A stretch of DNA of 40,561 nucleotides, from contig JBHJGS010000043.1 in assembly GCA_050331575.1 (NCBI GenBank), positions 1-40,561 of the forward strand, written 5' to 3'. A program made the translations under genes and the position numbers. The notes under the pieces were generated by a model. It was given only the letters and a program-made list of their open reading frames with translations. It was not told the origin of the DNA and searched no databases. Position 1 is the stretch's first letter. Each line of letters opens with the position of its first letter. The DNA comes from JBHJGS01 sp050331575 (GTDB taxonomy: Bacteria; Pseudomonadota; Alphaproteobacteria; Sphingomonadales; Rhodothalassiaceae). Positions 23,603 to 32,406 of this stretch are shown here, piece after piece.

Positions 23603-25036
23603 ATCCTCGCCCGCCTCGCCACCGCTTTTGCCTGGGTGCTAATTGCGCTGGCCGTGGCGGAATTGCTGCCGTTCATTGCCGCCTTAAGCGATGGCGCCGC
23701 AATTGCCTGGGCGATGGTTGCGGCGATGCTCTGCAATCTGGCGTTGGCAGGGCTGCTGTTGTCCGCGTTTCGGCATTTGCCTGGGCGCGATGATGCGCGC
23801 ACGGCCTTCGTCATGCCGGTTCTGGTGTTTGTGGGCGGAGGCCTGGCCGCCAGCTTGCCGTTCGCGTTCTCCGGCGTGCTGCGGTTCGACCGCGCCGTCT
23901 TCGAATCCATCAGTGCGCTAACGACCACGGCCGCATCGGTCATGCCTGAGACCGCCGAGCTGCCCCGCGCCATCCTGCTTTGGCAGGGCGTGCTGGCCTG
24001 GCTCGGCGGCATGGCCACGGTGATATTGGTGTTCTGGCTGATCAAGCCGCTGCGCATTGGCGGTTTAGGGCTGGTCCGCAGCACCTTTCCCCCAGGCGAA
24101 GGGCGCGGCTTTCTCGATCGGCTGCGGGCCACCGCGGTGCGCGTGCTGGTGCTCTATGCCAGCTTCGCCGTCCTGGCCATGGCCCTGATGATGATTGCCG
24201 GCCTGGCCCCGTTCGACGCGGTGCGCTCCGGCCTGTCCATGGTCGCGACGGCGGGATACCGCCCGGTGCTATCGGGCGACTTGAGCGTCGGGGCGCAGAT
24301 TGTATTCATCGCCGCGATGCTGTTGGGCGCGATCAATGCCTCCTTGCTGTGGCCGATCCTGTCTGGGCGGCCGTGGCTGCTGCCGATGGATGCGGAAACC
24401 CGCACGTTGATCGCGATTGTTCTGGCCGGCGCCGCCGCTTTGGCGATCTTATCGGAGGGGTCGGCTCCGGGCGCCTGGGTCGCTGACATGTGGCGCGGCT
24501 TGTTCTTGTCGGTGTCGCTGCTGACCACCACGGCGATCACCGCACCGGCTGAGGCATTCCATCTGCCGGTGGAAAGCGCACTGGTGGCGGCGATCCTGGC
24601 GCTGGTGGGCGGCTGTGCGGGGTCCACTGCGGGCGGCGTTAAGCTGTTGCGCGCGCGCCTGCTGTTTGCGCAGGCGCAGCGGGAACTGGCGCGGCTGGCC
24701 TACCCGCACCGGGCGATGCCCAGCCGGTATGGAGCCACGCGCGTCGGTCCAGCAGAGTTGGGCGGGTTTTGGCTGGCCTTGATGGCTTTCCTGATTGCCT
24801 TTAGCCTCGGCGCGCTGGGCTTGGCGTTCGATGGCGCCGGTCCACGCACCGCCCTGGCACTGGCGCTGGCCGGATTGGCCAATGCGGGCGGATTGGCCGC
24901 GTTGATCGATCCGTCCTTTCCCGGTTACCAAGGCTTAAGTGCAACGCAACAGGCGATCTTTGCGTTCTTGGCTCTGGTCGGGCGGGCGGATGCAGCGCTG
25001 GTGGCAGGATTAATTGCCCGCAGCCTTTGGCGCTGA
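23603..25036 (+). CDS. trkH: Trk potassium channel subunit TrkH
   Basis: An integral membrane potassium-translocating subunit of about 477 residues with roughly ten membrane segments and four degenerate pore loops. Pore-loop regions are visible as SALTTTAASVMPET, GLSMVATAGYRPVLSG, SLLTTTAITAPAEAFH and LAGLANAGGLAAL. The start is unusual. The family N-terminus aligns from ILARLATAFAWVLIALAV, yet no ATG, GTG or TTG lies there. GGGAG (23590-23594) sits 8 bases before an ATC at 23603, directly after the trkA stop. GTG 23636 would cut into the first membrane helix, and ATG 23504 would overlap trkA by more than 80 bases. It pairs with TrkA. Confidence 0.88.
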   Translation: MLARLATAFAWVLIALAVAELLPFIAALSDGAAIAWAMVAAMLCNLALAGLLLSAFRHLPGRDDARTAFVMPVLVFVGGGLAASLPFAFSGVLRFDRAVFESISALTTTAASVMPETAELPRAILLWQGVLAWLGGMATVILVFWLIKPLRIGGLGLVRSTFPPGEGRGFLDRLRATAVRVLVLYASFAVLAMALMMIAGLAPFDAVRSGLSMVATAGYRPVLSGDLSVGAQIVFIAAMLLGAINASLLWPILSGRPWLLPMDAETRTLIAIVLAGAAALAILSEGSAPGAWVADMWRGLFLSVSLLTTTAITAPAEAFHLPVESALVAAILALVGGCAGSTAGGVKLLRARLLFAQAQRELARLAYPHRAMPSRYGATRVGPAELGGFWLALMAFLIAFSLGALGLAFDGAGPRTALALALAGLANAGGLAALIDPSFPGYQGLSATQQAIFAFLALVGRADAALVAGLIARSLWR

Positions 25037-25212
25037 TCAGTTTTGCGGTCGGTTGACCTTGGAACCGGACCAACTTTGTCTTATGTCCAGCACGGGGTGG
25101 GGCGCGGCGGACATGATCCCGCCTTCCTGGGTTAGTGTTTCTGTAATGCTTGTGTGTCAACGGAGTTGAACGACTGACCAGCTGTGTCCGCGACGGATAG
25201 AAGACGAGAATT

Positions 25213-25458
25213 ATGTCAGATAAATCACAAAATCTGCAGGACGTGTTCCTGAACTCAGTGCGCAAACAGAAAACGCCGGTGACGGTCTTTCTGGTCAATG
25301 GCGTCAAGCTCCAAGGTGTCATCACCTGGTTTGATAATTTCTGTGTTCTGCTGCGGCGGGACGGGCACAGCCAACTGGTGTATAAGCACGCGATATCGAC
25401 CGTGATGCCATCAACACCCGTGCAGTTGTTTGAGCCCGCTGACAAGGATGAGGCTTGA
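25213..25458 (+). CDS. hfq: RNA chaperone Hfq
   Basis: An 81-residue Sm-like protein that forms hexamers and pairs small RNAs with mRNAs. The Sm1 motif is QDVFLNSVRKQKTPVTVFLV with NGVKLQGVITWFDNFCVLL, and Sm2 is LVYKHAISTVMP, which includes the conserved YKH. The C-terminal tail is short, as in alphaproteobacteria. Its stop overlaps the TTG start of hflX, the usual hfq-hflX coupling. The 176-base gap from trkH may hold its own promoter, but I see no strong match. Confidence 0.96.
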   Translation: MSDKSQNLQDVFLNSVRKQKTPVTVFLVNGVKLQGVITWFDNFCVLLRRDGHSQLVYKHAISTVMPSTPVQLFEPADKDEA

Positions 25459-26789
25459 CCGAGTACCGTAATGCGTCCGGCCCAGATTTTTCCTCAGCGC
25501 CCAGTTCGGCCAAGAACACTGCGCGTACACTTGTGGTGCACCCGTATCTGAAGACGGCGGCAGCGCATGATGTGGACGCGCGTTTCGATGAGGCCGTGAG
25601 CCTGGCCCAAGCGATCGACCTGAGCATCGTCGGCGCAGAGGGCATCGCCTTGCCTCGGATCGTGCCGGCCACGCTGATCGGCCCGGGCAAGGTGGAGGAA
25701 TTGGCGTTGCGCGTTGAGGCGGCGCGGCTTGACCTGATCATCGTCGACGCCGCCTTGTCGCCGATTCAGCAACGCAATCTGGAGCGCGCCACCAAGGCCA
25801 AGGTGATCGACCGAACCGGCCTGATCCTGGAAATTTTCGGGGCGCGGGCGCGCACGCGAGAGGGCGAGTTGCAGGTGGAACTGGCGCATCTGGCCTATCA
25901 GCGCAGCCGGCTGGTGCGCAGCTGGACCCACCTGGAGCGGCAGCGCGGCGGTGTCGGCTTCCTCGGGGGGCCGGGCGAGACCCAGATCGAGGCGGACCGG
26001 CGCATGCTGGCCGAGCGGATGACCCGGCTGAAGCGCCAGCTGGAAGCGGTCACCCGCACCCGCGACCTGCAGCGCGCGCGCCGGCAGAAGGCGCCGTACC
26101 CGACGGTGGCCCTGGTCGGCTATACCAATGCCGGCAAATCAACGCTGTTCAATACCCTGGTCGGCGATGAAGCCACCATGGCCGCAGACATGCTGTTCGC
26201 GACGCTGGATCCCACCATTCGCGGTGTTGATCTGGGTGCGCGCCGGATCATCCTGTCCGACACTGTGGGGTTCATTTCCGACCTGCCGACCATGCTGGTC
26301 GCGGCGTTCCGCGCCACCCTGGAAGAAGTGGTGGCCGCCGATCTGATCGTGCATGTGCGCGATGTGTCTCATCCTGAAACCGAGCAGCAGCGCGATGATG
26401 TGCTGGGCGTGCTGGCGGAGCTGGGGGTGGATGACGACACGCCGATCATCGAAGCGACCAACAAGATCGATCGATTGAGCCCGGACGACCAGGCGGCCTG
26501 GCAGACCCGCGCAGATCGGTCGGACGCGCACTTGGTGGCGATCTCCGCGCGGACCGGCCAGGGGCTGGATCGGCTGCTGCAGGTAATCGACCAGCGCCTG
26601 GGCGCCGATGACACGGTGGTGACCGTGCATCTTCCCCCGGGAGACGGCCGGGCCTTGGCTTGGCTGCACGCCCATGGCGATGTGCTGCAAAGTGAGACCG
26701 AAGCCGACGGGCACCAGGCCGTCACCGTCCGCCTCGCCGCCGTGGATCGCGCCCGCTTCGCCAAGCAGACCGGCTATCTGGCTCCCTGA
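25455..26789 (+). CDS. hflX: Ribosome-associated GTPase HflX
   Basis: A 444-residue GTPase that splits or rescues stalled 70S ribosomes. The N-terminal HflX domain contains ATLIGPGKVEELAL and a glycine-rich segment GGVGFLGGPGETQIEADRR (165-183). The G domain has G1 VGYTNAGKST (221-230), the switch region DTVGFISDLPTMLVAAFRAT and G4 NKID. The start is TTG 25455, which overlaps the hfq stop; ribosome-site bases AGGATGAGG precede it. The long polar N-terminus before LVVHPYL is normal for alphaproteobacteria. Confidence 0.94.
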   Translation: MTEYRNASGPDFSSAPSSAKNTARTLVVHPYLKTAAAHDVDARFDEAVSLAQAIDLSIVGAEGIALPRIVPATLIGPGKVEELALRVEAARLDLIIVDAALSPIQQRNLERATKAKVIDRTGLILEIFGARARTREGELQVELAHLAYQRSRLVRSWTHLERQRGGVGFLGGPGETQIEADRRMLAERMTRLKRQLEAVTRTRDLQRARRQKAPYPTVALVGYTNAGKSTLFNTLVGDEATMAADMLFATLDPTIRGVDLGARRIILSDTVGFISDLPTMLVAAFRATLEEVVAADLIVHVRDVSHPETEQQRDDVLGVLAELGVDDDTPIIEATNKIDRLSPDDQAAWQTRADRSDAHLVAISARTGQGLDRLLQVIDQRLGADDTVVTVHLPPGDGRALAWLHAHGDVLQSETEADGHQAVTVRLAAVDRARFAKQTGYLAP

Positions 26790-26961
26790 GCCGCGGCGGC
26801 CCGCCGGACCCTCCGACCGCCCATGACGCTCGGCGCGCCTGCCCTGTCACCGGGCGGTCATGCGGATGTCATTTCGGCGTGGCAAGGGGCGGGGCAAGGC
26901 GCGGCGCGACGGCTGTATTCTCCGCCGGGGATAGTCAGCACGCTTGTCAGGGGGAAACAGC

Positions 26962-29382
26962 ATGTCCGCACGGCGCGTCCGGGCCGGCTCGGTCTCGGCC
27001 ATCATCTTGCTCGCCACACTGCCTGCCAGCGCCCAAGACGAGGTGCCGCCGCGCGGGCCGAACAATCAGCCGATCGAAGAGATCATCGTGTTCGGCTCCG
27101 TGCCAACCCGCAATCGGACCGAGGCGGTCGCCCCTGAGTTGGTCTATGACAAGACCTTCTTCCAGCGCTTTGAGCCGCTGTCGGTCGGCGATGCGCTGAA
27201 ACGGGTGCCGGGCGTTGCCTTTTCCACCGATGTCGGCGAGTTCGACGATCCCGGGTTTCGCGGCCTGACCAACGGCTTCACCCAGATCCTGGTAAATGGC
27301 CGGCCGGTCTCTGCCGCTGGGGGCGAGGACGCCACGACCCGCACCGTGTTCGTCGACCGCATCCCGTTCGAACTGATCGAGCGGGTGGAGGTCATCCGCA
27401 GCCCTGGTGCGGATATCGATAGCCAGGGCATCGCCGGCACCATCAATATTGTCCTGAAGAAGGGCGCGGACCTGCCCACCGGCGGCTATATTCGCGGCGG
27501 CCTCATCCACAATTTCCGCAATGTCGAGGGCAATGACGGCACGCTGCGCGGGGTTGGCGCCATCGGCTATGCCGGCCGCGCCTTCGATGACAAGTTGAGC
27601 TACTCGATCAACGCCAATGCGCAGCAGCGCTTCAACAATAAGTTTTCCGTGCAAGAGGTGTTCGATCCGGAGCTCCGCGGCACGGTGGAACAGGCCGCCG
27701 ATTTGCTGGCCTTTGAGGCGGCGGACTCCGTGATCATGGACGGCGAGGAACGCACGGTCCAAAACGATACGCGGGAGAATTTCGACATCGCCTTCAATGG
27801 GGATGCCACCTACCGCTTCGACGGCGGGCACAGCATCGGCTTGACCGGATTTTACATCCGCACCGAACGCGACGAGCGGGAGGATGAGCTGGTGTTCGAA
27901 GATGATCCGGACAATCTGGTCGAGATCACGGCCCAGGACACCTTCTTCGATCAAGACAATTTCGGCATTGAGGGGTTCGGCGAATTCGTCCTGGGCGAAG
28001 GCGCCCTGTTGACCCTGCGCGGCGCGGTCAACCGCTTTGACAATCAGATCGATGAGACCAGCTTCGAATCCGATGCCGAGGATGTTGAGGGCACTCTGCC
28101 GACGGAGGAGGAATTCCGCGACGGCCTGTTCAGCGTCGCCGCCTTCGATCCCGAACCGGACGAGTTGGAGCAGTTCGATACCGAGGATCTGGAACTGCAG
28201 TTCGATGTCGCGCTCAGCTATGATCTGCAGGGCGTGGCCCAGGGGCTGGGTATCCGCGCGCTGACCACCAAGCTGGGCTTTCAATCCAAGTTGAAGGACC
28301 GGGACAGCGCCTTGCAGGTGTTCGGCTTCGACGATGGCATGCTGGACGATCCCGAACCATCGGACCTGGGCGGGGTGTTCGAAATTCAGGAGAACCGCTA
28401 TGACAGCTTCATCCTGTTCGACTGGCAGCTGACCGACCGGCTGTCCTTGGAAACCGGCGCGCGCTTTGAGATCACTCGCACGGATCAGACAGGCTTTGTC
28501 GACGGCGAGGCGATCAGCGCGGACTCCGACGATTTCGATGCCAACCCGTCCGCGCATTTGCGCTATCGGGCGACCGACTGGGCGACCTTACGGCTGAGCT
28601 ATGCGCGCACCGTGCGCCGGCCGGACTTCAACGAGCGCATTCCGTTCGTGCTGGACGACCAGCCCGACGATCTGGACACCATCGCCGGCAATCCCGACCT
28701 GGACTTCGAAACCGCCAACGGCATCGACGGCGGCGTGGAATTCACTCTGCCGGGCGGCGGTGTGCTCGGCCTGAACGGCTTTTACCGGGACATCTCGGAC
28801 CTGATCCAGCTGGTCAGCCTGGGCCCCAACGGCCAGATGGAGGAGGATGACGGCGATCTGATCATCGGCGATGCCTTCACCTTCGCCAATGTCGGCGACG
28901 CCGAGGTGTGGGGCCTGGAATTCGACCTGTCCACGTCGCTGGCCCTTGTCGGCCTGCCCGACACCGGCATCTTCGCCAACTATACCCTGCTGCGATCGTC
29001 TGCCGACAATGCCTTTGTCGGCGAGGAGGTGACCATCAACGACCAGCCGCGCTTCGTTTACAATGTCGGCGCCACGCATAATTTCGTTCAGCCCGGCGTG
29101 GCGGTCGGCTTTTCCTATCAGCAGCAGGGCGAGGCCCCGGCAACCTTCCTGGATGAGCTGCAGACCTCCGACTTCACCGCCAATCTGGAGGCGTTCATCG
29201 AAAAGCGGATCGGCGACTGGCTGGTACTGCGCCTGTCCGGCAGCAACCTCTTGGACGCGCGCACCTTCCAGACCGAGGAGAATTTCGAGGGCCCGATCAC
29301 CGCGGGCGATCTGGACAATTTCGAGATCGAGCGGGAAGAGGCGCAGCGGCGCATCCAATTCACCATCCGCGCGGTGTTCTGA
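26962..29382 (+). CDS. TonB-dependent outer-membrane receptor, probably for phytate or its breakdown products
   Basis: An 806-residue receptor. A signal peptide (MSARRVRAG, hydrophobic core, ending ASAQ) is cleaved near residue 25. A TonB-box-like IEEIIVFGS precedes the plug domain, with VGDALKRVPGVAFS, FRGLTNGFTQILVNGRPVS and RVEVIRSPGADIDSQGIAGT. The remainder is a 22-strand type barrel that ends in aromatic IRAVF. It is rich in Asp and Glu, and is of the class common in marine alphaproteobacteria. ATG 26962 has GGGGGA 7-12 bases upstream. Its stop overlaps the phytase ATG by one base (TGATG), so the two are coupled; substrate is inferred from this pairing, not from the sequence itself. Confidence 0.88.
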   Translation: MSARRVRAGSVSAIILLATLPASAQDEVPPRGPNNQPIEEIIVFGSVPTRNRTEAVAPELVYDKTFFQRFEPLSVGDALKRVPGVAFSTDVGEFDDPGFRGLTNGFTQILVNGRPVSAAGGEDATTRTVFVDRIPFELIERVEVIRSPGADIDSQGIAGTINIVLKKGADLPTGGYIRGGLIHNFRNVEGNDGTLRGVGAIGYAGRAFDDKLSYSINANAQQRFNNKFSVQEVFDPELRGTVEQAADLLAFEAADSVIMDGEERTVQNDTRENFDIAFNGDATYRFDGGHSIGLTGFYIRTERDEREDELVFEDDPDNLVEITAQDTFFDQDNFGIEGFGEFVLGEGALLTLRGAVNRFDNQIDETSFESDAEDVEGTLPTEEEFRDGLFSVAAFDPEPDELEQFDTEDLELQFDVALSYDLQGVAQGLGIRALTTKLGFQSKLKDRDSALQVFGFDDGMLDDPEPSDLGGVFEIQENRYDSFILFDWQLTDRLSLETGARFEITRTDQTGFVDGEAISADSDDFDANPSAHLRYRATDWATLRLSYARTVRRPDFNERIPFVLDDQPDDLDTIAGNPDLDFETANGIDGGVEFTLPGGGVLGLNGFYRDISDLIQLVSLGPNGQMEEDDGDLIIGDAFTFANVGDAEVWGLEFDLSTSLALVGLPDTGIFANYTLLRSSADNAFVGEEVTINDQPRFVYNVGATHNFVQPGVAVGFSYQQQGEAPATFLDELQTSDFTANLEAFIEKRIGDWLVLRLSGSNLLDARTFQTEENFEGPITAGDLDNFEIEREEAQRRIQFTIRAVF

Positions 29383-30398
29383 TGTGGTGGCTGCTGGCCG
29401 CGCAACTGGTGCTGCCGAGCGCGGAAACCGCGCCGGTAGCAAGCCTGGAAGACGCCGCCGACGATGCGGCGATCTGGGTGCATCCAGAGGATCCCGCCCG
29501 CAGCCTGATCCTGGGAACCGACAAGCAGGCGGGCCTTAGGGTCTATGATCTGTCTGGCCGGGAGATAGCGTTTCTGCCGATCGGCCGGCTCAACAATGTC
29601 GATGTCGCCAGGGGGATAGGGCTGGCGGGCCTGACCGGCGATCTGGCGGCAGCCAGCAACCGGTCCGATGATAGCGTGACGCTGTTTGCCGTCTCCGAGG
29701 CGGGGGTTGAGCAGGTGTCCGCCTTCTCCGTGGGGCCGGAGCCCTATGGCCTGTGTCTGGGTCAAGACCGCGGCCGCACCGTCATTTTCGTCGCCTACAA
29801 GCAGGGCTATGTGCAGCCCTATGTCTTGACCGGCCTTGACCGCGACCCGATCGCCCTGCGCCCGGCCTTCTTCGCCGGGCAGACCGAGGGCTGCGCCTAT
29901 GATGCCCCGACAAAGCGGCTGTATGTCGCCGAAGAGCAGGGGGCGCTCTGGGCGGTGCCGCTGTTCGAGGCGGGCCTGGCGCCGGCGGGCTGGCAAAGCA
30001 TTGCCGAGGTCGGCGGGCCGGAAGGGCTGGTCGGCGATGCGGAGGGTGTGACGATCTATCGGACGGCCGAGGACGCGGTCCTGCTGGTCTCCTCCCAGGG
30101 CGATGACAGCGTTCTGGCCTTCGATATCGCGGACGGCCATGCCTTTCTGGGCAAGTTCCGTATCGTCGCGGATGCGCAGGCGGGCGTCGACGGCGCTCAG
30201 GAAACCGACGGCATCGTCGTCACCGCCACCGGCCTCGGCCCGGCCTATCCGAAGGGACTGCTGGTCGTTCAGGACGGCTTCAATGTCGACGGTGTGGACG
30301 CGGACGGCCGCACCGAAGATGAGGTCCCCCTGGCACCGCAGAATTTCAAGCTGATCGACTGGCGCGATGTGATGGCCGCCTTGCGCCCAGGCAAGTGA
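29382..30398 (+). CDS. Beta-propeller phytase (3-phytase)
   Basis: A 338-residue calcium-dependent beta-propeller phytase that releases phosphate from inositol hexakisphosphate. The family signature appears as DAADDAAIWVHPEDP (24-38). TDKQAGLRVYDLSG, RLNNVDV, EGCAYDAPTKRLYVAEEQG and YPKGLLVVQDG follow, with the repeated acidic calcium-binding residues. It is a single-domain form. The N-terminus (MWWLLAAQLVLPSAETA) is hydrophobic but lacks the usual basic residue, so it would be an unusually short signal peptide. It is coupled to the preceding TonB receptor by TGATG. No phosphate regulon site is evident. Confidence 0.92.
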   Translation: MWWLLAAQLVLPSAETAPVASLEDAADDAAIWVHPEDPARSLILGTDKQAGLRVYDLSGREIAFLPIGRLNNVDVARGIGLAGLTGDLAAASNRSDDSVTLFAVSEAGVEQVSAFSVGPEPYGLCLGQDRGRTVIFVAYKQGYVQPYVLTGLDRDPIALRPAFFAGQTEGCAYDAPTKRLYVAEEQGALWAVPLFEAGLAPAGWQSIAEVGGPEGLVGDAEGVTIYRTAEDAVLLVSSQGDDSVLAFDIADGHAFLGKFRIVADAQAGVDGAQETDGIVVTATGLGPAYPKGLLVVQDGFNVDGVDADGRTEDEVPLAPQNFKLIDWRDVMAALRPGK

Positions 30399-30506
30399 GC
30401 GTTTGCGCAACCCGCCAGCCGTTGATCGGCCCGGACGTGACGATCGCCCGCCAAGCGATTTCCTCGCGGCATCGCCAACGGGCCCGCTCGGCGCGGCCAA
30501 GGCAGC

Positions 30507-30531
30507 GCTGCGCCGGTCGACCCGGCGCAGC
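30507..30531. terminator. Perfect GC-rich hairpin between phytase and glnA
   Basis: A 10-base perfect stem (GCTGCGCCGG / CCGGCGCAGC) closes a 5-base loop TCGAC in the gap between the convergent phytase and glnA genes, 12 bases beyond the glnA stop. It lacks a clear T run on either strand, so it is a terminator-like or bidirectional stabilising hairpin rather than a textbook terminator. Confidence 0.5.
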
Positions 30532-30543
30532 AAGGCGTCGCGA

Positions 30544-31968
30544 TTACGCGCTGTAATACATGTCGAACTCGACCGGGTGCGGGGTCAGTTCGAAGCGCTC
30601 GACTTCCTGGAATTTCAGGTGGATATACGCATCCAGCTGATCCTGCGTGAAGACATCGCCCTTCTTCAGGAAATCGCTGTCGGCCATCAGGCTTTCCAGC
30701 GCTTCGCGAAGCGACCGCGCCACGGTCGGCACACCGACCAATTCCTCCGGCGGCAGGGCATACAGATCCTTGTCCAGCGCGTCGCCGGGGTGGATCTTGT
30801 TTTCGATGCCGTCGATGCCGGCCATCAACATGGCGGAGAAGGCCAGATAGGGATTGGCGGTGGGATCGGGGAAGCGCACCTCCACCCGCTTGGCCTTGGG
30901 ACCTGCGCCATAGGGGATGCGACACGACGCGGAGCGGTTGCGGCTGGAATAGGCCAGCAGCACCGGCGCCTCGAAGCCCGGCGTCAGGCGCTTGTAGCTG
31001 TTGGTGGTGGGGTTGGTGAAGGCATTGATGGCGCGGGCGTGCTTTATGATGCCGCCGATATAATAAAGCGCCGTCTCGCTCAGGTCGGCATAGCCATTGC
31101 CGGCGAACAGCGGATTGCCGTCCTTCCAGACCGACTGGTGCACATGCATGCCCGAGCCATTGTCCGAGGCCACCGGCTTGGGCATGAAGGTTGCGGTTTT
31201 GCCATAGCTGTGGGCCACCTGCTGGACGACATATTTGTAGATCTGCACCCGGTCTGCGGTGTCGAGCAGGGTGGAAAAGACCATGCCCAGCTCATGCTGT
31301 GACGCGCCGACCTCATGATGGTGCTTGTCCATCTCCAGGCCCATCTCCCGCAGCATGGTGACCATCTCGCCGCGCAGATCCGCCCCGGCATCGACCGGCG
31401 GCACCGGGAAATAGCCGCCCTTGGCCCGTGGTCGGTGGCCATAATTGCCGTCTTCATAGTCTTTGGCGGAATTGTACGGGCCTTCGACATCATCCAGGGC
31501 GTACATCGCCCCATCATAGCCGACCTTGAAACGGACATCGTCGAACACGAAGAATTCCGGTTCCGGACCGAAATAGGCCGTGTCGCCGATGCCGGAATAG
31601 TTCAGATATTCCTGGGCGCGCTTGGCCGTGGAGCGCGGGTCGCGCTCATAGGGCTGGCCGGTGGACGGCTCCAGAATATCGCAGAACAGCACCAGCGTCG
31701 GCTGGGCCATGAACGGGTCGGCCGTGGCACTGGCCAGATCCGGCATCAAGATCATGTCGGATTCGTTGATCGCCTTCCAGCCCTGGATGGAGGAGCCGTC
31801 GAACATGAACCCCTCGGTCAGCGTATCCTCGCTGACCGCCTCGGCCGCCATGGTCAGATGCTGCCACTTGCCCTTTGGATCGGTAAAGCGCAGATCGATC
31901 CAGGCGAAATCCTCGTCTTGGACCAGGCGCAGCAGTTGCTCGGGAGACATATTCTTGTATTTCGGCAT
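30544..31968 (-). CDS. glnA: Glutamine synthetase type I
   Basis: A 474-residue GSI that makes glutamine from glutamate, ammonia and ATP. EGFMFDGSSIQGW, PEPEFFVFDD, the Asn-Gly loop region GSGMHVHQS and the ATP-site NRSASCRIPYG are present. The adenylylation site is intact (DLYALPPEE, Tyr403), so regulation by GlnE is expected. ATG 31968 has a GGAGG ribosome site about 9 bases upstream; the upstream extension is antisense glnB sequence. It follows glnB on the same strand after 79 bases, the usual alphaproteobacterial glnB-glnA operon. Confidence 0.96.
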   Translation of the reverse strand: MPKYKNMSPEQLLRLVQDEDFAWIDLRFTDPKGKWQHLTMAAEAVSEDTLTEGFMFDGSSIQGWKAINESDMILMPDLASATADPFMAQPTLVLFCDILEPSTGQPYERDPRSTAKRAQEYLNYSGIGDTAYFGPEPEFFVFDDVRFKVGYDGAMYALDDVEGPYNSAKDYEDGNYGHRPRAKGGYFPVPPVDAGADLRGEMVTMLREMGLEMDKHHHEVGASQHELGMVFSTLLDTADRVQIYKYVVQQVAHSYGKTATFMPKPVASDNGSGMHVHQSVWKDGNPLFAGNGYADLSETALYYIGGIIKHARAINAFTNPTTNSYKRLTPGFEAPVLLAYSSRNRSASCRIPYGAGPKAKRVEVRFPDPTANPYLAFSAMLMAGIDGIENKIHPGDALDKDLYALPPEELVGVPTVARSLREALESLMADSDFLKKGDVFTQDQLDAYIHLKFQEVERFELTPHPVEFDMYYSA

Positions 31969-32047
31969 GATAGGGACCTCCTGAAGAAGCGAACGGATAG
32001 GCCGATAGCGGAAGAAACTGGGGTGGCTGGCCGGAAACGGCCCGGCG

Positions 32048-32386
32048 TTACACGGCGTCGGCGCCGGTTTCGCCCGTGCGGATGCGAATGACCTCTTCCA
32101 CGGGGCTGACGAAGATTTTGCCGTCGCCGATGCGGCCGGTCTTGGCGGCAGAGGTGATGGCCTCCAGGGCCGCCTCGACTTTGGCGTCCTCCAAAACAAT
32201 CTCCAGCTTCACCTTGGGCACGAAATCGACGACATATTCCGCGCCGCGATACAGCTCAGTATGGCCTTTTTGGCGGCCGAAGCCTTTCACTTCGACGACG
32301 GTGATCCCGGTGATGCCGACATCGTGCAGCGCCTCCTTCACCTCGTCCAACTTGAACGGCTTGATGATCGCTTCGATCTTCTTCAT
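32048..32386 (-). CDS. glnB: Nitrogen regulatory protein P-II
   Basis: A 112-residue PII signal protein that senses 2-oxoglutarate, ATP/ADP and (through uridylylation) glutamine. It has MKKIEAIIKPFKLDEVKEAL, the T-loop KGFGRQKGHTELYRGAEYVV with uridylylation Tyr51, the B-loop AAKTGRIGDGKIFV and C-loop IRTGETGADA. The GRQKGHTELY form and operon with glnA favour GlnB over GlnK (no amtB nearby). A GGGGGG run precedes the ATG. Its usual partner NtrB is not encoded next to dusB here. Confidence 0.95.
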   Translation of the reverse strand: MKKIEAIIKPFKLDEVKEALHDVGITGITVVEVKGFGRQKGHTELYRGAEYVVDFVPKVKLEIVLEDAKVEAALEAITSAAKTGRIGDGKIFVSPVEEVIRIRTGETGADAV

Positions 32387-32406
32387 TCAACCCCCCGGCC
32401 CTGGCC

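Noticed and set aside
25053..25081. TTGACC with a -10-like element between trkH and hfq as an hfq promoter
   Set aside because: The -10 (TTGTCT) is poor and it lies more than 130 bases from the hfq start.
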